A DNA stretch of 64,000 nt from Phycicoccus duodecadis (GTDB lineage: Bacteria > Actinomycetota > Actinomycetes > Actinomycetales > Dermatophilaceae): NCBI RefSeq assembly GCF_002846495.1, contig NZ_PJNE01000001.1, positions 2,852,001 through 2,916,000 of the forward strand. The letters run 5' to 3'. Numbering within the stretch: the first letter of the stretch is position 1; every line of letters begins with the position of its first letter. The notes under the pieces are model-generated. The model was not told the origin of the DNA, made no database searches, and saw only the letters and a list, made by a program, of their open reading frames with translations. Shown here piece after piece: positions 17,299-25,895 of this stretch. The translations under genes and the position numbers were made by a program.

Positions 17299-17705
17299 GC
17301 CCCCTGGTCGCCCTGGCAGTGGTGGCGGCCGCGCACGCCGGGTTCCAGGTCACCGTGACGGCCCTCGCCTACCCGGCCCTGGCCACCGTCCCCGCCGACC
17401 GGTTCGCGGCCGCGCACGGCGCCCACTCGCGCCGCATCGTCCCCCTCGTCGGGCTCGTCTACCTCGGCGTCCTGCTGGTGGGCGGATGGGCCCTCGTGGC
17501 CGCCCCGCTCGGCGCCGCGGCGCTCACAGCCCTGGCCGCGCAGGCCGCCGTCCTCCTCGTCACCGCCGCCCAGGCCGCCCCGCTGCACGCGGCCCTCGGA
17601 CGCCGGGGTGCCGAGCCGGCGCTGCTCCGCCGGCTGCTCGGGGTCGACCGGGTGCGGGCGGCCCTGACGGTCACTGGGCTGGTCGCCGCGCTCCTGGCCC
17701 TGTGA
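17295..17705 (+). CDS. Small four-span membrane protein
   Basis: A 136-residue hydrophobic protein with about four predicted spans (2-26, 50-70, 72-95, 120-135). Segments such as FQVTVTALAYPAL, HGAHSRRIVPLVGLVYLGV and LHAALGRRGAEPALLRRLLGVDRVR resemble actinobacterial DUF1772-like membrane proteins, with a cluster of conserved His and Arg in loops. The function is unknown. The ATG overlaps the DUF2071 stop, which suggests the two proteins work together or at least are made in fixed ratio. Confidence 0.7.
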   Translation: MSPLVALAVVAAAHAGFQVTVTALAYPALATVPADRFAAAHGAHSRRIVPLVGLVYLGVLLVGGWALVAAPLGAAALTALAAQAAVLLVTAAQAAPLHAALGRRGAEPALLRRLLGVDRVRAALTVTGLVAALLAL

Positions 17706-17765
17706 GGGCCGCCACCCGAGGCCGACCGGCGGAACAGCGACCGTCGCGCGGGGGTTGGCCCTCAC

Positions 17766-18434
17766 ATGAACGTTCTCGTGATCGGCGGCCACGGCAAGGT
17801 GGCCCGGCTCCTGCACCCCCTCCTCGCCCAGCGCTCGCACACGGTGGCCGCGGTCATCCGCAACCCCGAGCACGCCGACGACGTCGAGCGCGACGGGGCC
17901 ACCCCGCTCGTCGCCGACGTCCAGCAGCTCGACACCACCGAGCTCACCGACCTCGTGCGCGGCTACGACGCCGTGGTGTGGTCGGCCGGTGCCGGGGGCG
18001 GCAGTCCGGAGCGTACCTACGCCGTCGACCGCGATGCCGCGATCCGCTCCATCGACGCCGCCGAGGCGGTCGGAGTGCAGCGGTACGTGATGGTGTCGTA
18101 CTTCGGCGCCGGGCCGAACCACGGCGTGCCCCAGGATGACCCGTTCTTCGCGTACGCCGAAGCCAAGACCGCGGCCGACCAGCGGCTCCAGGAGTCGGCC
18201 CTCGCGTGGACGCTGGTCCGCCCCAGCGCCCTCACCGACGACCAGCCCACCGGCGGCATCGAGACCCCGCGCACCGGCGCCGGCAAGGGCTCGGTCCCCC
18301 GGGCCGACGTGGCCCACGTCATCGCCGACGTCCTGGACCGGCCGGCCACCGCGGGGCACGTCCTCGAGTTCAACGGCGGGGCCACGCCCGTCGCCGAGGA
18401 GCTCGACGCCCTCGCGCCGACGCCGGGTCAGTAG
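17766..18434 (+). CDS. NAD(P)-binding atypical SDR (NmrA/YwnB-like)
   Basis: A 222-residue protein with a Rossmann motif at the very N-terminus ([16 protein letters not shown]), VVWSAGAGG at the end of strand 4, and VMVSYFGAG plus [27 protein letters not shown] near the active-site region. This is the atypical SDR group 5 (NmrA-like, YwnB/YhfK) that binds NAD(P)H; members act as reductases or redox sensors. It overlaps the 3 prime end of the convergent arginine deiminase gene by 7 bp. Confidence 0.8.
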   Translation: MNVLVIGGHGKVARLLHPLLAQRSHTVAAVIRNPEHADDVERDGATPLVADVQQLDTTELTDLVRGYDAVVWSAGAGGGSPERTYAVDRDAAIRSIDAAEAVGVQRYVMVSYFGAGPNHGVPQDDPFFAYAEAKTAADQRLQESALAWTLVRPSALTDDQPTGGIETPRTGAGKGSVPRADVAHVIADVLDRPATAGHVLEFNGGATPVAEELDALAPTPGQ

Positions 18435-19666
18435 TCGACCGGGTCGCGCACCAGCGGGCAGGTCATGCAGTGCCCGCCACCGCGGCCCCGGCCCAGCTCG
18501 GAGCCGACGATCTCGAGGACCTCGATGCCGGCCCCCCGCAGGAGAGCGTTGGTCGTGGTGTTGCGGTCATAGGTGAAGACCACCCCCGGCTCGACGGCCA
18601 CGGCGTTGTTGCCGCTGTCCCACTGCTGGCGCTCGGAGGCGTAGACGTCGCCCCCGGTCTCGATGACCCGCAGCCCGCCCAGCCCGAGCGCCTCGGCGAC
18701 CACGCGGGTGACCGTCCCGGCGCCGCGGTCCTCGATCTCCACGCCGGGAGCCGTGTCGGCCGGGTGCAGCACGAAGGTGTGCACGTCGTCGACGATCCGC
18801 GGGTAGAGCGTGACGACATCGCGGTCGGCGAAGGTGAACACCGTGTCGAGGTGCATCGCGGCCCGCAGGCTCGGCATCCCGGCCACGACCACCTTGTCGG
18901 CGGCCCCCTGGGCGAAGAGCGCGGCCGCGGCCTGGGTGATGCCCTGGCGTGAGCTCCGCTCGCTCATCCCCATGAGGACCACGCCGTTGCCCACCGGCAT
19001 CACGTCTCCGCCCTCGAGGGTCGCCTCGCCCCACTCGGCCTCGGGGTCGCCCCACCAGACGCGGGCGCCGCGGTAGTCGGGGTGGAAGGAGTAGAGGGCC
19101 TTGTAGAGCAGGGTCTCGTGCTCGCGGGCCGCCCAGTGCAGCGGGTTCAGCGTGACGCCGCCGTAGATCCAGGACGTCGTGTCGCGGGTGAAGAGGGTGT
19201 TGGGCAGCGGCGGCAGCAGGTACTCCCGCGCACCGGCCTGCTCGCGTGCCAGCATCGACCACGGCGACTGGAACTCCTCGGGCAGGTCGGCGATGGCGAG
19301 ACCCCCGATGAGGAACTCCGCCAGCCGGTTCGCACCCAGGGTCTCGAGGAAGGCCCGGGTGCCGTCGACCAGCCCGAGCCCCACCAGGTTGGGCACGATG
19401 GTGCGGTCGAGCAGCCAGTCGCGCGCGCCGGGCACCGCCAGGGTGTCGGCCAGGAGGTCGTGCAGCTCCACCACCTCGACGCCCCGGGCCCGGAGCTGGC
19501 CGACGAAGTCGGCGTGGTCACGCTGCGCCTGCTCGACCCACATCACGTCGTCGAAGAGCAGGCCGGCCGACGTGCTGGGAGTCAGCCGGCGATGCGCCAG
19601 GCCCGGGCGGCAGACGAGCACCTCGCGCAGCCGCCCGACCTCCGAGTGGACCCCGAGACGGCCCAC
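18428..19666 (-). CDS. arcA: Arginine deiminase
   Basis: A 412-residue arginine deiminase (arginine to citrulline plus ammonia). Visible signatures: [18 protein letters not shown] at the N-terminus, [16 protein letters not shown] (substrate-binding Asp/Arg), [34 protein letters not shown] (catalytic His/Asp) and the nucleophile Cys400 in GGHCMTCPL. The length matches the family. The start is GTG at 19666, 11 bp behind the stop of the SRPBCC gene; the Shine-Dalgarno GAGGG overlaps that stop, so the two are probably cotranscribed. No ornithine carbamoyltransferase, carbamate kinase or arginine/ornithine antiporter gene is in the window, so the full ADI pathway is not clustered. Confidence 0.92.
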   Translation of the reverse strand: MGRLGVHSEVGRLREVLVCRPGLAHRRLTPSTSAGLLFDDVMWVEQAQRDHADFVGQLRARGVEVVELHDLLADTLAVPGARDWLLDRTIVPNLVGLGLVDGTRAFLETLGANRLAEFLIGGLAIADLPEEFQSPWSMLAREQAGAREYLLPPLPNTLFTRDTTSWIYGGVTLNPLHWAAREHETLLYKALYSFHPDYRGARVWWGDPEAEWGEATLEGGDVMPVGNGVVLMGMSERSSRQGITQAAAALFAQGAADKVVVAGMPSLRAAMHLDTVFTFADRDVVTLYPRIVDDVHTFVLHPADTAPGVEIEDRGAGTVTRVVAEALGLGGLRVIETGGDVYASERQQWDSGNNAVAVEPGVVFTYDRNTTTNALLRGAGIEVLEIVGSELGRGRGGGHCMTCPLVRDPVDY

Positions 19667-19677
19667 AGCCGGCGCCC

Positions 19678-20157
19678 TCAGACCCGACCGGCAGCGAAAT
19701 CCTCCTGCGCCGCATCCCGCAGCCGGGCCAGCCCCTTCTCCATGTCCGGCCCGACGAGCTCCTCCATCGGCTTGACCACCGAGAAGACCCGCATCACCGC
19801 CGTCAGCTCGCCGCGCATCACCCACTCCACGTGGGTCTCCTCCTCCTGCGGGGTGAGCACGAACTCGACCTGCGAGCGCGACGCGAAGGGCTTCTCGAAC
19901 GCCAGGGCCACCTCGACGCGCTCCGGCTCGGCACCGGTGATCTCCATGGTGCCGCGCCCGGCCTTCTTGTTGCCGTCCCACGCGTAGTGAGCGCCGACCC
20001 CCCGCTCGGCACCCGAGTACGTGCGCTGCATCGCGGGGTCGAGGTCCTCCCAGGGGGACCAGCGAGACCAGGAATGGAAGTCGTCGAGGAGGGCGCGCAC
20101 GCGCTCCGGGGGGGCCGCGACGATGGTCTCGCGGCTCACGGTGTAGGGCTTGGCCAT
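19678..20157 (-). CDS. SRPBCC (START/polyketide-cyclase-like) family protein
   Basis: A 159-residue protein with the SRPBCC ligand-cavity fold: N-terminal [23 protein letters not shown], then [12 protein letters not shown], a central [23 protein letters not shown], and a C-terminal long helix ([17 protein letters not shown]). This is the polyketide cyclase 2 group, usually a small-molecule carrier or enzyme of unknown substrate. It is the first gene of a two-gene unit with arcA, an unusual partner. The ATG at 20157 is directly before the family start. Confidence 0.8.
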   Translation of the reverse strand: MAKPYTVSRETIVAAPPERVRALLDDFHSWSRWSPWEDLDPAMQRTYSGAERGVGAHYAWDGNKKAGRGTMEITGAEPERVEVALAFEKPFASRSQVEFVLTPQEEETHVEWVMRGELTAVMRVFSVVKPMEELVGPDMEKGLARLRDAAQEDFAAGRV

Positions 20158-20233
20158 GGCGACAGTGTGACCGAGCCGGGCGCGTTGGTCGAGACCCGTT
20201 CTCGCCGGGGGCGGCTCACGGCATACTCCGTGC

Positions 20234-20941
20234 GTGACCCACGCGCCCCTCGTCCCGTCCTCCCGCCCGGCCCGCACGCTGCTCGCCCTCAACGCGGGGG
20301 TCGCCTGGCTCGGGGTCGCCCTGACCACGGTCATCTCCGCCGCCGGCGGGTATCGCGAGACCATGCCCCCCGTCGGGCTCTACGGCAGCCACCCGGACGG
20401 CGCGGCCGGGGTGCTCTCACGGGTCTCGGACACCCTGAGCTACTTCACCATCTGGTCCAACGTCGTCGTCGCCCTCTCGGCGACCCTGCTGCTGGTCCGG
20501 CCCCGCGACCAGGGCCTGGTGGCGCGGGTCCTGCGCCTGGACGCCCTGCTGATGATCACCATCACCGCCATCGTCTACCAGGTGCTCCTGGCCCCCACGG
20601 CCGACGTGCAGGGCTGGTCGCTGCTCACCGACCCGATGCTGCACAAGGTCACCCCGGTACTCACCGTGCTCGCGTGGGTCGTCGCCGGCCCTCGCGGCTG
20701 GGTGCGCGGCCGCCTGGTGCCGCTGGCGCTGGCGGTGCCGCTGCTGTGGATCGCGTGGATGCTCCTGCGCGGCGCCGTCATCGGCGCCTACCCGTACGAC
20801 TTCGCCAACGTGACCGCCCTGGGCTACGGCGCCGTCGCCCGCACCCTGGCCGCGATCCTGGTCTTCGGGCTCGCCGTCGCGAGCCTGTACTGGGGTCTGG
20901 ACGTGGCGCTCGAACGCATCACCCGGCGCCGGCGACGCTGA
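20234..20941 (+). CDS. Pr6Pr family membrane protein
   Basis: A 235-residue protein with six to seven predicted membrane spans. Characteristic Pr6Pr/FAR-17a-like parts are LSYFTIWSNVVVALSATLLL, RLDALLMITITAIVYQVLL, MLHKVTPVLTVLAWVVAG, and AYPYDFANVTALGYG, matching the FTxQSN, vLHxxxP and PYxF motifs of the family. The function is unknown. The GTG start lacks a Shine-Dalgarno; CATACT at 20222-20227 lies 6 bases before it. It is convergent with the XRE regulator gene (13-bp gap). Confidence 0.8.
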   Translation: MTHAPLVPSSRPARTLLALNAGVAWLGVALTTVISAAGGYRETMPPVGLYGSHPDGAAGVLSRVSDTLSYFTIWSNVVVALSATLLLVRPRDQGLVARVLRLDALLMITITAIVYQVLLAPTADVQGWSLLTDPMLHKVTPVLTVLAWVVAGPRGWVRGRLVPLALAVPLLWIAWMLLRGAVIGAYPYDFANVTALGYGAVARTLAAILVFGLAVASLYWGLDVALERITRRRRR

Positions 20942-20954
20942 CACCGACGGGCCG

Positions 20955-21827
20955 CTACCGGGGTGCCGGCGCGGTGAGGTCCTGGATGCCGACGACGCGT
21001 AGCAGGGCGAGGGACTCAGCTGCCGCAGAACCCGGTTCGGCCGAGTACACGATCAGCAGCTGGTCGCAGTCGGGGAGGTGGAGGGTGTCGCACTCGAGCA
21101 CCAGCTCGCCCAGCGCGGGGTGCAGCACGGTCTTGGTGTGGCTGCGCCAGGCGCCGGCCTCGGCCGTCTCCCACAGGTGCCGGAACTCGGCCGACCCCGC
21201 CAGCAGGTCGGCCACGAGGCGCCGCAGGCCGGGGTCGTCGGGGTAGCGTGCGGCCGCCGAGCGCAGGCTCGCCACACTCTGGCGCGAGGTCGCCGCACGC
21301 TCCTCGGCCGAGCCGCCGACCATCGAGCGTGGCGGGTCGCTCGGGTCGGGGAGGAACCGCAGCCGCAGCTGGTTGCGGCGTTCCGGCGCGAGCGCCGACC
21401 AGTCACCGGTCAGGGCCGACGACATCGCGTTCCAGGCCAGGATGTCGCCCTTGGCGCTCTGCACCAGCGCCGGCAGGTCGGTGAAGCGCTCGATGAGGCG
21501 CAGCACGCTGGGCCGCACCCGCAGGTCGATCCGCCCGGACCGCGGCGGTTCGACCCCGGCCAGGCGGAAGACGCGGTCGCGCTCGTCGTCGCCGAGGCGC
21601 AGCGCCCGGCACAGCGCCGCGACGACCTGCTCCGACGGATGGGGGCCGCGCCCCTGCTCGAGGCGCACGACGTAGTCGACGCTCACGCCGGCGAGCAACG
21701 CGACCTCCTCCCGGCGCAGCCCCGGGACGCGCCGTCGGACCCCCGCCGGCAGGCCCGCGTCCTCGGGCCGGACCCGGGACCGGGCGCGGCGCAGCGCGGT
21801 GGCGAGCTCGTCGCGGTCACCCTTCAC
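20955..21827 (-). CDS. XRE-type regulator with MmyB-like ligand-binding domain
   Basis: A 290-residue regulator. The N-terminal Cro/CI helix-turn-helix (about 30-90: LRREEVALLAGVSVDYVVRLEQG) is followed by an MmyB-like PAS-fold ligand-binding domain (about 105-280: LPALVQSAKGDILAWNAM, and the C-terminal LECDTLHLPDCDQLLIVYSAEPGS). In related proteins the cavity binds fatty-acyl ligands and the regulator controls the neighbouring divergent SDR gene, which is the arrangement here. It starts at 21827 with GAGGTG just upstream. Confidence 0.88.
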   Translation of the reverse strand: MKGDRDELATALRRARSRVRPEDAGLPAGVRRRVPGLRREEVALLAGVSVDYVVRLEQGRGPHPSEQVVAALCRALRLGDDERDRVFRLAGVEPPRSGRIDLRVRPSVLRLIERFTDLPALVQSAKGDILAWNAMSSALTGDWSALAPERRNQLRLRFLPDPSDPPRSMVGGSAEERAATSRQSVASLRSAAARYPDDPGLRRLVADLLAGSAEFRHLWETAEAGAWRSHTKTVLHPALGELVLECDTLHLPDCDQLLIVYSAEPGSAAAESLALLRVVGIQDLTAPAPR

Positions 21828-21937
21828 CTCCTCATCATGACGCGGCCCGGGCGCTCGCGGGGAGACGATCCTGGTACCGCCGGTCCCACGACGCGCCGAC
21901 CCTGGCCGAGCCTCCGGGCCGGCCGCAGGGTGGACGC
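21828..21937. promoter_or_regulatory. Divergent promoter region of MmyB-type regulator and SDR
   Basis: A 110-bp gap between the divergent regulator and SDR genes. The operator should be here. I see CCCTG/CAGGG half-sites near 21900-21930 but no palindrome strong enough to name. Confidence 0.35.
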
Positions 21938-22687
21938 ATGAGCACCCACGACACCCCCACCACCCGCCCCACCGACCGCACCACCGCCCTCGTCACCGGC
22001 GCCAACAAGGGCCTCGGTGCCGAGACCAGCCGCCGGCTCGCCGCCCTAGGCTGGACGGTCTGGATGGCCGCTCGCGACACCGCGGCTGCGGAGGCCGCGG
22101 CCGCCCGCATCCGCGCCGAGCAGCCCGACGCCGACCTGCGCGTCGTCGCCCTCGACGTGACCTCGGACGCCTCGGTCGCCGCGGCCGTCGAGGCCGTGAC
22201 CCGCTCGGGCACCGGGCTCGACGTCCTCGTGAACAACGCGGGCATCAGCGGCGCCGGCCTCGACACCCTCTCGACCACACCGGCCGACTTCCTGCCGGTG
22301 TTCGGCGTCAACGTCCTGGGCCCGGTGCGGGTCACCCACGCGTTCCTGCCCCTGCTGACCGCCTCGTCCCGGCCCCGGCTCGTGATGGTGTCGAGCGGGC
22401 TGGGCCGGCTCGAGCACGTCAACGACCCCTCGCGGACGGAGTTCGGCGTGCCCGGGATGGTCTACCAGTCGTCCAAGGCGGCCCTGACCATGATCGGGAA
22501 CCAGTACGGCAAGGCGCTGCCCGGCGTGCGGGTCGCGACGGTCGACCCCGGCTACACCGCCACCGACCTCAACGGCCACCGCGGCTCGCAGACCGTCACC
22601 GAGGGCACCGACGCCATCGTCGCGGCGGCCGGCGCCGACCGCATCCCGCGCTCGCCCTTCGACCGCCATGACCTCGTGGACGGCTGA
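21938..22687 (+). CDS. Short-chain dehydrogenase
   Basis: A 249-residue classical SDR of the carbonyl-reductase-like group: Rossmann VTGANKGLGAETSRRL, Asp in ALDVTSD, intact NNAGISG, catalytic Ser in VMVSSGLG, and YxxxK in YQSSKAALTM. DPGYTATDLNGHRG is the C-terminal substrate loop, typical of NADP-dependent carbonyl reductases. The substrate is unknown. It is divergent from the MmyB-type regulator, the usual neighbour of that regulator family, so it is probably its target. Confidence 0.87.
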   Translation: MSTHDTPTTRPTDRTTALVTGANKGLGAETSRRLAALGWTVWMAARDTAAAEAAAARIRAEQPDADLRVVALDVTSDASVAAAVEAVTRSGTGLDVLVNNAGISGAGLDTLSTTPADFLPVFGVNVLGPVRVTHAFLPLLTASSRPRLVMVSSGLGRLEHVNDPSRTEFGVPGMVYQSSKAALTMIGNQYGKALPGVRVATVDPGYTATDLNGHRGSQTVTEGTDAIVAAAGADRIPRSPFDRHDLVDG

Positions 22688-22804
22688 CCGGGCCGCGGCC
22701 GACCGGGCGGGAGTTCACCCGACGTTCGCCCCCGCGTCGGCCGCCGCGGCTCGTCCGCTGGCAGGTTCCGAAGGTCAGCCCCCTCCGTCCCCCCGAGGTG
22801 CCCC

Positions 22805-24004
22805 GTGCCCGTCCTCCGCCTGCCCCGAACCCGCATCGCCGCTGCCCTCGTCCTCGGCGTGGCCCTGGCCGCCCCCACCACCGCGGTCGCCGCCGGCGAG
22901 CGCGGCGACGACCACCGCCCGCCGCGCACCTTCGCGTACGCCGTGTACGGGGATGCCCCGTACGGCACCTCCCCCACCGACACCTCCCAGACCGAGGCCA
23001 CCCCCGCCTTCGTCGCGGCCGTCAACGCCGACCGCGCCGTGTCGGGCGTGCTGCACGTCGGCGACATCCACTCCGGCAGCCAGTACTGCACCCAGGCCTA
23101 CGACCAGCAGGTCGCCGACCTCTGGCGGGGGTTCACCGACCCGCTCGTCTACACGCCGGGTGACAACGAGTGGGCCGACTGCCACAAGAAGAAGGAGGGA
23201 GGGGGCGTGTACAACCCCGCCACGGGGCAGGTCGACTACGTCACCGACGCCTCGGGTGCGCCGGCCGACTACGCCGGGGGCAACCCGGTCGACAACCTGG
23301 CCCTGGTCCGCTCGACCTTCTTCCCGCAACCCGGCCGCACCCTCGGCAGCGGCTCCCTGCGCGTCCTCTCGCAGGCACAGGTCGACAACCGTGCCCACCC
23401 GACCGACGGCCAGTACGTGGAGAACGTGCTCTGGATGCGTGACGGCATCCTCTTCGTCGCCGTCGACGTACCCGGCGGCTCGAACAACGGCACCGACCCC
23501 TGGTACGGCGCCCCCACCGCCTCGCCCCAGCAGGTGACGGAGGTCGCGAACCGCACCGGCGCCGCCCTGCGGTGGCTGCAGCGCTCCTTCGCCACCGCCC
23601 GCGAGGCCAGGGCCCGTGGCATGGTCGTGATGACCCAGGCCGACCTCTGGGACCTCGACGGCAAGGCGGCCTCCCACGTCGCCGGCTACGAGCCCGTGGT
23701 CGGAGCGCTCGCCGATGGCGCCACCGCGTTCGGTCGCCCGGTGCTGCTCCTCAACGGCGACTCGCACGTCTACCGCTCGGACGACCCGTTCCGGGCCGGG
23801 GCGTCGTGCACCGGGGACGACGGTGTCTGCGCCTACGACGCGCACGACAGTCACCCGGGCTACGACGTGGCGAACATCCACCGTGTCGTGGTGCACGGCA
23901 GCACCGTCCCGCTGGAGTACCTACGGCTCACGGTCTCGCCGCGCACCGCACCGGCGAGCGCGACGTCGTTCGGCCCGTTCTCGTGGGAGCGCGTCACGCA
24001 CTGA
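22805..24004 (+). CDS. Secreted calcineurin-like metallophosphatase
   Basis: A 399-residue protein. The N-terminus has an Arg-rich start and hydrophobic segment ending AVAAG, fitting a Sec signal peptide cleaved near residue 29. The mature part carries the metallophosphoesterase pattern: YGDAPYG, LHVGDIHSG (GDxH), PGDNEWADC (GDNE) and NGDSHVYR (GHxH equivalent changed to GDSH). It would act outside the cell on a phosphoester. The GTG start at 22805 has GAGG 6 bases upstream; no upstream ATG is better placed. Confidence 0.8.
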   Translation: MPVLRLPRTRIAAALVLGVALAAPTTAVAAGERGDDHRPPRTFAYAVYGDAPYGTSPTDTSQTEATPAFVAAVNADRAVSGVLHVGDIHSGSQYCTQAYDQQVADLWRGFTDPLVYTPGDNEWADCHKKKEGGGVYNPATGQVDYVTDASGAPADYAGGNPVDNLALVRSTFFPQPGRTLGSGSLRVLSQAQVDNRAHPTDGQYVENVLWMRDGILFVAVDVPGGSNNGTDPWYGAPTASPQQVTEVANRTGAALRWLQRSFATAREARARGMVVMTQADLWDLDGKAASHVAGYEPVVGALADGATAFGRPVLLLNGDSHVYRSDDPFRAGASCTGDDGVCAYDAHDSHPGYDVANIHRVVVHGSTVPLEYLRLTVSPRTAPASATSFGPFSWERVTH

Positions 24005-24076
24005 GCCGACCCCGACAGGGGACCAGTCCGTGGGCGGCGGTTGCCGCGGTGGCGCCCCCGCGCGGAGCGTGGTGAC

Positions 24077-24871
24077 ATGACGTCCTACACCCACGGGCAC
24101 GCCGAGCCGGTCCTGCGCTCGCACCGTTGGCGCACGGCCGAGAACTCGGCCGCGTACCTCCTGCCGCACCTGCGGCCCGGGCTGCGGCTGCTCGACGTCG
24201 GATCCGGGCCCGGCACCATCACCGCCGACCTGGCCGCCCTGGTCGCCCCCGCTGAGGTCACCGCCCTCGAGGCCACCGCCGAGGCACTGGGTCTCACCGC
24301 CGCCGAGCTGCGGCGGCGTGGCATCCGGGCCGACCTGGTCGTGGGCGACGTGCACGACCTGCCCTTTCGCGACGACGCGTTCGACGTCGTGCACGCGCAC
24401 CAGGTCCTGCAGCACGTGGCCGACCCGGTCGCGGCGCTGCGCGAGCTGCGCCGGGTCTGCCGGCCGGGTGGCCTGGTGGCGGTGCGCGACGCCGACTACG
24501 CGGGCTTCACCTGGTGGCCGCGCGATCCCGGGATCGACACCTGGCTGCGGCTCTACGACGCCGCCGCCCGGGCCAACGGCGGCGAGCCCGACGCCGGGCG
24601 CCGCCTCCTCGGCTGGGCACGGGCGGCCGGCTTCCCCGACCCGGTCGCCACGGCGTCCACCTGGTGCTTCGCGACGCCGGAGGACCGCGAGTACTGGGGT
24701 GGGATGTGGGCCGAGCGCATCGTCGGCTCGGCCCTGGCCGACCAGCTGGTCGCCGAGGGACGCTGCACCCGCGCCGACCTGGCCGACGTCGCCGCGGCCT
24801 GGCGCCGCTGGACGGCCGACCCCGACGGCTGGTTCGTGGTCCTGCACGGCGAGGTGCTGGCCCACCCCTGA
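24077..24871 (+). CDS. Class I SAM-dependent methyltransferase (UbiE-like)
   Basis: A 264-residue methyltransferase. Motif I is LLDVGSGPGTITADL, the post-I acidic residue is in VTALEAT, motif II is LPFRDDAFDVVHAHQVLQHV, and motif III is PGGLVAVRDADY. These are features of the methyltransfer_11 / UbiE-like family. The C-terminal region (YWGGMWAERIVGSA) is shared by an actinobacterial subgroup of unknown substrate. It ends just before a strong terminator and is convergent with the aldo-keto reductase gene. Confidence 0.85.
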   Translation: MTSYTHGHAEPVLRSHRWRTAENSAAYLLPHLRPGLRLLDVGSGPGTITADLAALVAPAEVTALEATAEALGLTAAELRRRGIRADLVVGDVHDLPFRDDAFDVVHAHQVLQHVADPVAALRELRRVCRPGGLVAVRDADYAGFTWWPRDPGIDTWLRLYDAAARANGGEPDAGRRLLGWARAAGFPDPVATASTWCFATPEDREYWGGMWAERIVGSALADQLVAEGRCTRADLADVAAAWRRWTADPDGWFVVLHGEVLAHP

Positions 24872-24878
24872 GCGAGCA

Positions 24879-24910
24879 GCGGCCCCCCGACCCGAGGGTC
24901 GAGGGGCCGC
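24879..24910. terminator. Bidirectional terminator hairpin
   Basis: Outer arms GCGGCCCC (24879-24886) and GGGGCCGC (24903-24910) and inner arms CGACCC/GGGTCG (24888-24893 with 24896-24901) form an almost perfect 14-pair stem. It lies between the convergent methyltransferase and aldo-keto reductase genes. Confidence 0.8.
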
Positions 24911-24926
24911 CGTCACAGGCCGAGCG

Positions 24927-25772
24927 TCAGTCGGGGATGTAGTCGAAGACGTCGGGGTTGGGGCCGGTGCGGCCGGCCTCGCCACGGTCGAGCGCGGAGA
25001 TCCGCGAGACCTCGTCGGGGCTGAGCTCGAAGCCGAAGATGTCGAAGTTCTCCTGCATCCGCGAGGGGGTCACCGACTTCGGGAAGACGATGTCGCCACG
25101 CTCGATGTGCCAGCGCAACGCCACCTGGGCGGTCGTGACGTCCTTGGCCGCCGCGATTTCCCGGAGCACGGCGTCGTCGAGGACCTTGCCCTGGGCGATG
25201 GGCGACCAGGCCTCGGTCGCGATGCCGTGGGCGGCGTTGGCCGCGCGGGCCTCCTCGTTGCCCAGGTACGGGTGCACCTCGATCTGGTTCACCGCCGGCA
25301 CGACGCCGGTCTCGTCGATGATCCGCTGCAGGTGGGCGGGCTGGAAGTTCGAGACGCCGACCGACCGGGCCCGGCCGTCCTCGACGAACGAGGCCATGGT
25401 GCGCCAGGTCGAGACGAAGTCACCGTCGTAGCGGGTGGGAAGCGGCCAGTGGATGAGGAACAGGTCGATCTGCTCGAGGCCGAGCTTCTCGAGGGTCTGC
25501 GCGAACTCGCGGGTGGCGTCCTCGGGCCGGTGGAAGCCGTTGTTGAGCTTCGAGGTCACGTAGATCTCGTCGCGCGGGATGCCGGAGGCCGCGATGGCCT
25601 CCCCGACCCCACGCTCGTTGCCGTACATCTGCGCGGTGTCGATGTGGCGGTAGCCGATCTCGAACGCGCGGGTCACGGCCTCGGCGGTCTCGGCGGGGTC
25701 GATCTGGAACACCCCGAAGCCGAGCTGGGGGATCGTCGAGCCGTCGTTGAGTGTGATGGTGGGAACGGTCAT
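24927..25772 (-). CDS. Aldo-keto reductase (AKR5-like, 2,5-diketo-D-gluconate reductase type)
   Basis: A 281-residue NADPH-dependent reductase. The catalytic tetrad is visible: Asp and Tyr in HIDTAQMYGNE, Lys in VTSKLNN and His in LIHWPLP. Further signatures are VSNFQPAHLQRII, NQIEVHPYL and IVFPKSVTPSRMQENFDIF (coenzyme binding). It belongs with AKR5 enzymes that reduce aldehydes and ketosugars; the natural substrate is unknown. The ATG at 25772 begins the conserved TITLNDGSTIPQLGFGVFQ. It is divergent from the aminotransferase gene. Confidence 0.92.
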   Translation of the reverse strand: MTVPTITLNDGSTIPQLGFGVFQIDPAETAEAVTRAFEIGYRHIDTAQMYGNERGVGEAIAASGIPRDEIYVTSKLNNGFHRPEDATREFAQTLEKLGLEQIDLFLIHWPLPTRYDGDFVSTWRTMASFVEDGRARSVGVSNFQPAHLQRIIDETGVVPAVNQIEVHPYLGNEEARAANAAHGIATEAWSPIAQGKVLDDAVLREIAAAKDVTTAQVALRWHIERGDIVFPKSVTPSRMQENFDIFGFELSPDEVSRISALDRGEAGRTGPNPDVFDYIPD

Positions 25773-25895
25773 GCCAGGTCCAGCGCCCGCGGCGCCCCCT
25801 CTTATTCCGACGAACACCGTGGTCAGGGGCTCGACGCGGGCGGTGGCGGCCCGCTCCCGCGCGCCGCGGCGCACCATCGCGGGCAGGATGACCGC

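Noticed and set aside
24032..24057. Terminator between the metallophosphatase and methyltransferase genes
   Set aside because: GGGCG/CGCCC arms exist but the stem is short with mismatches, so it is not distinguishable from chance pairing in such GC-rich DNA.
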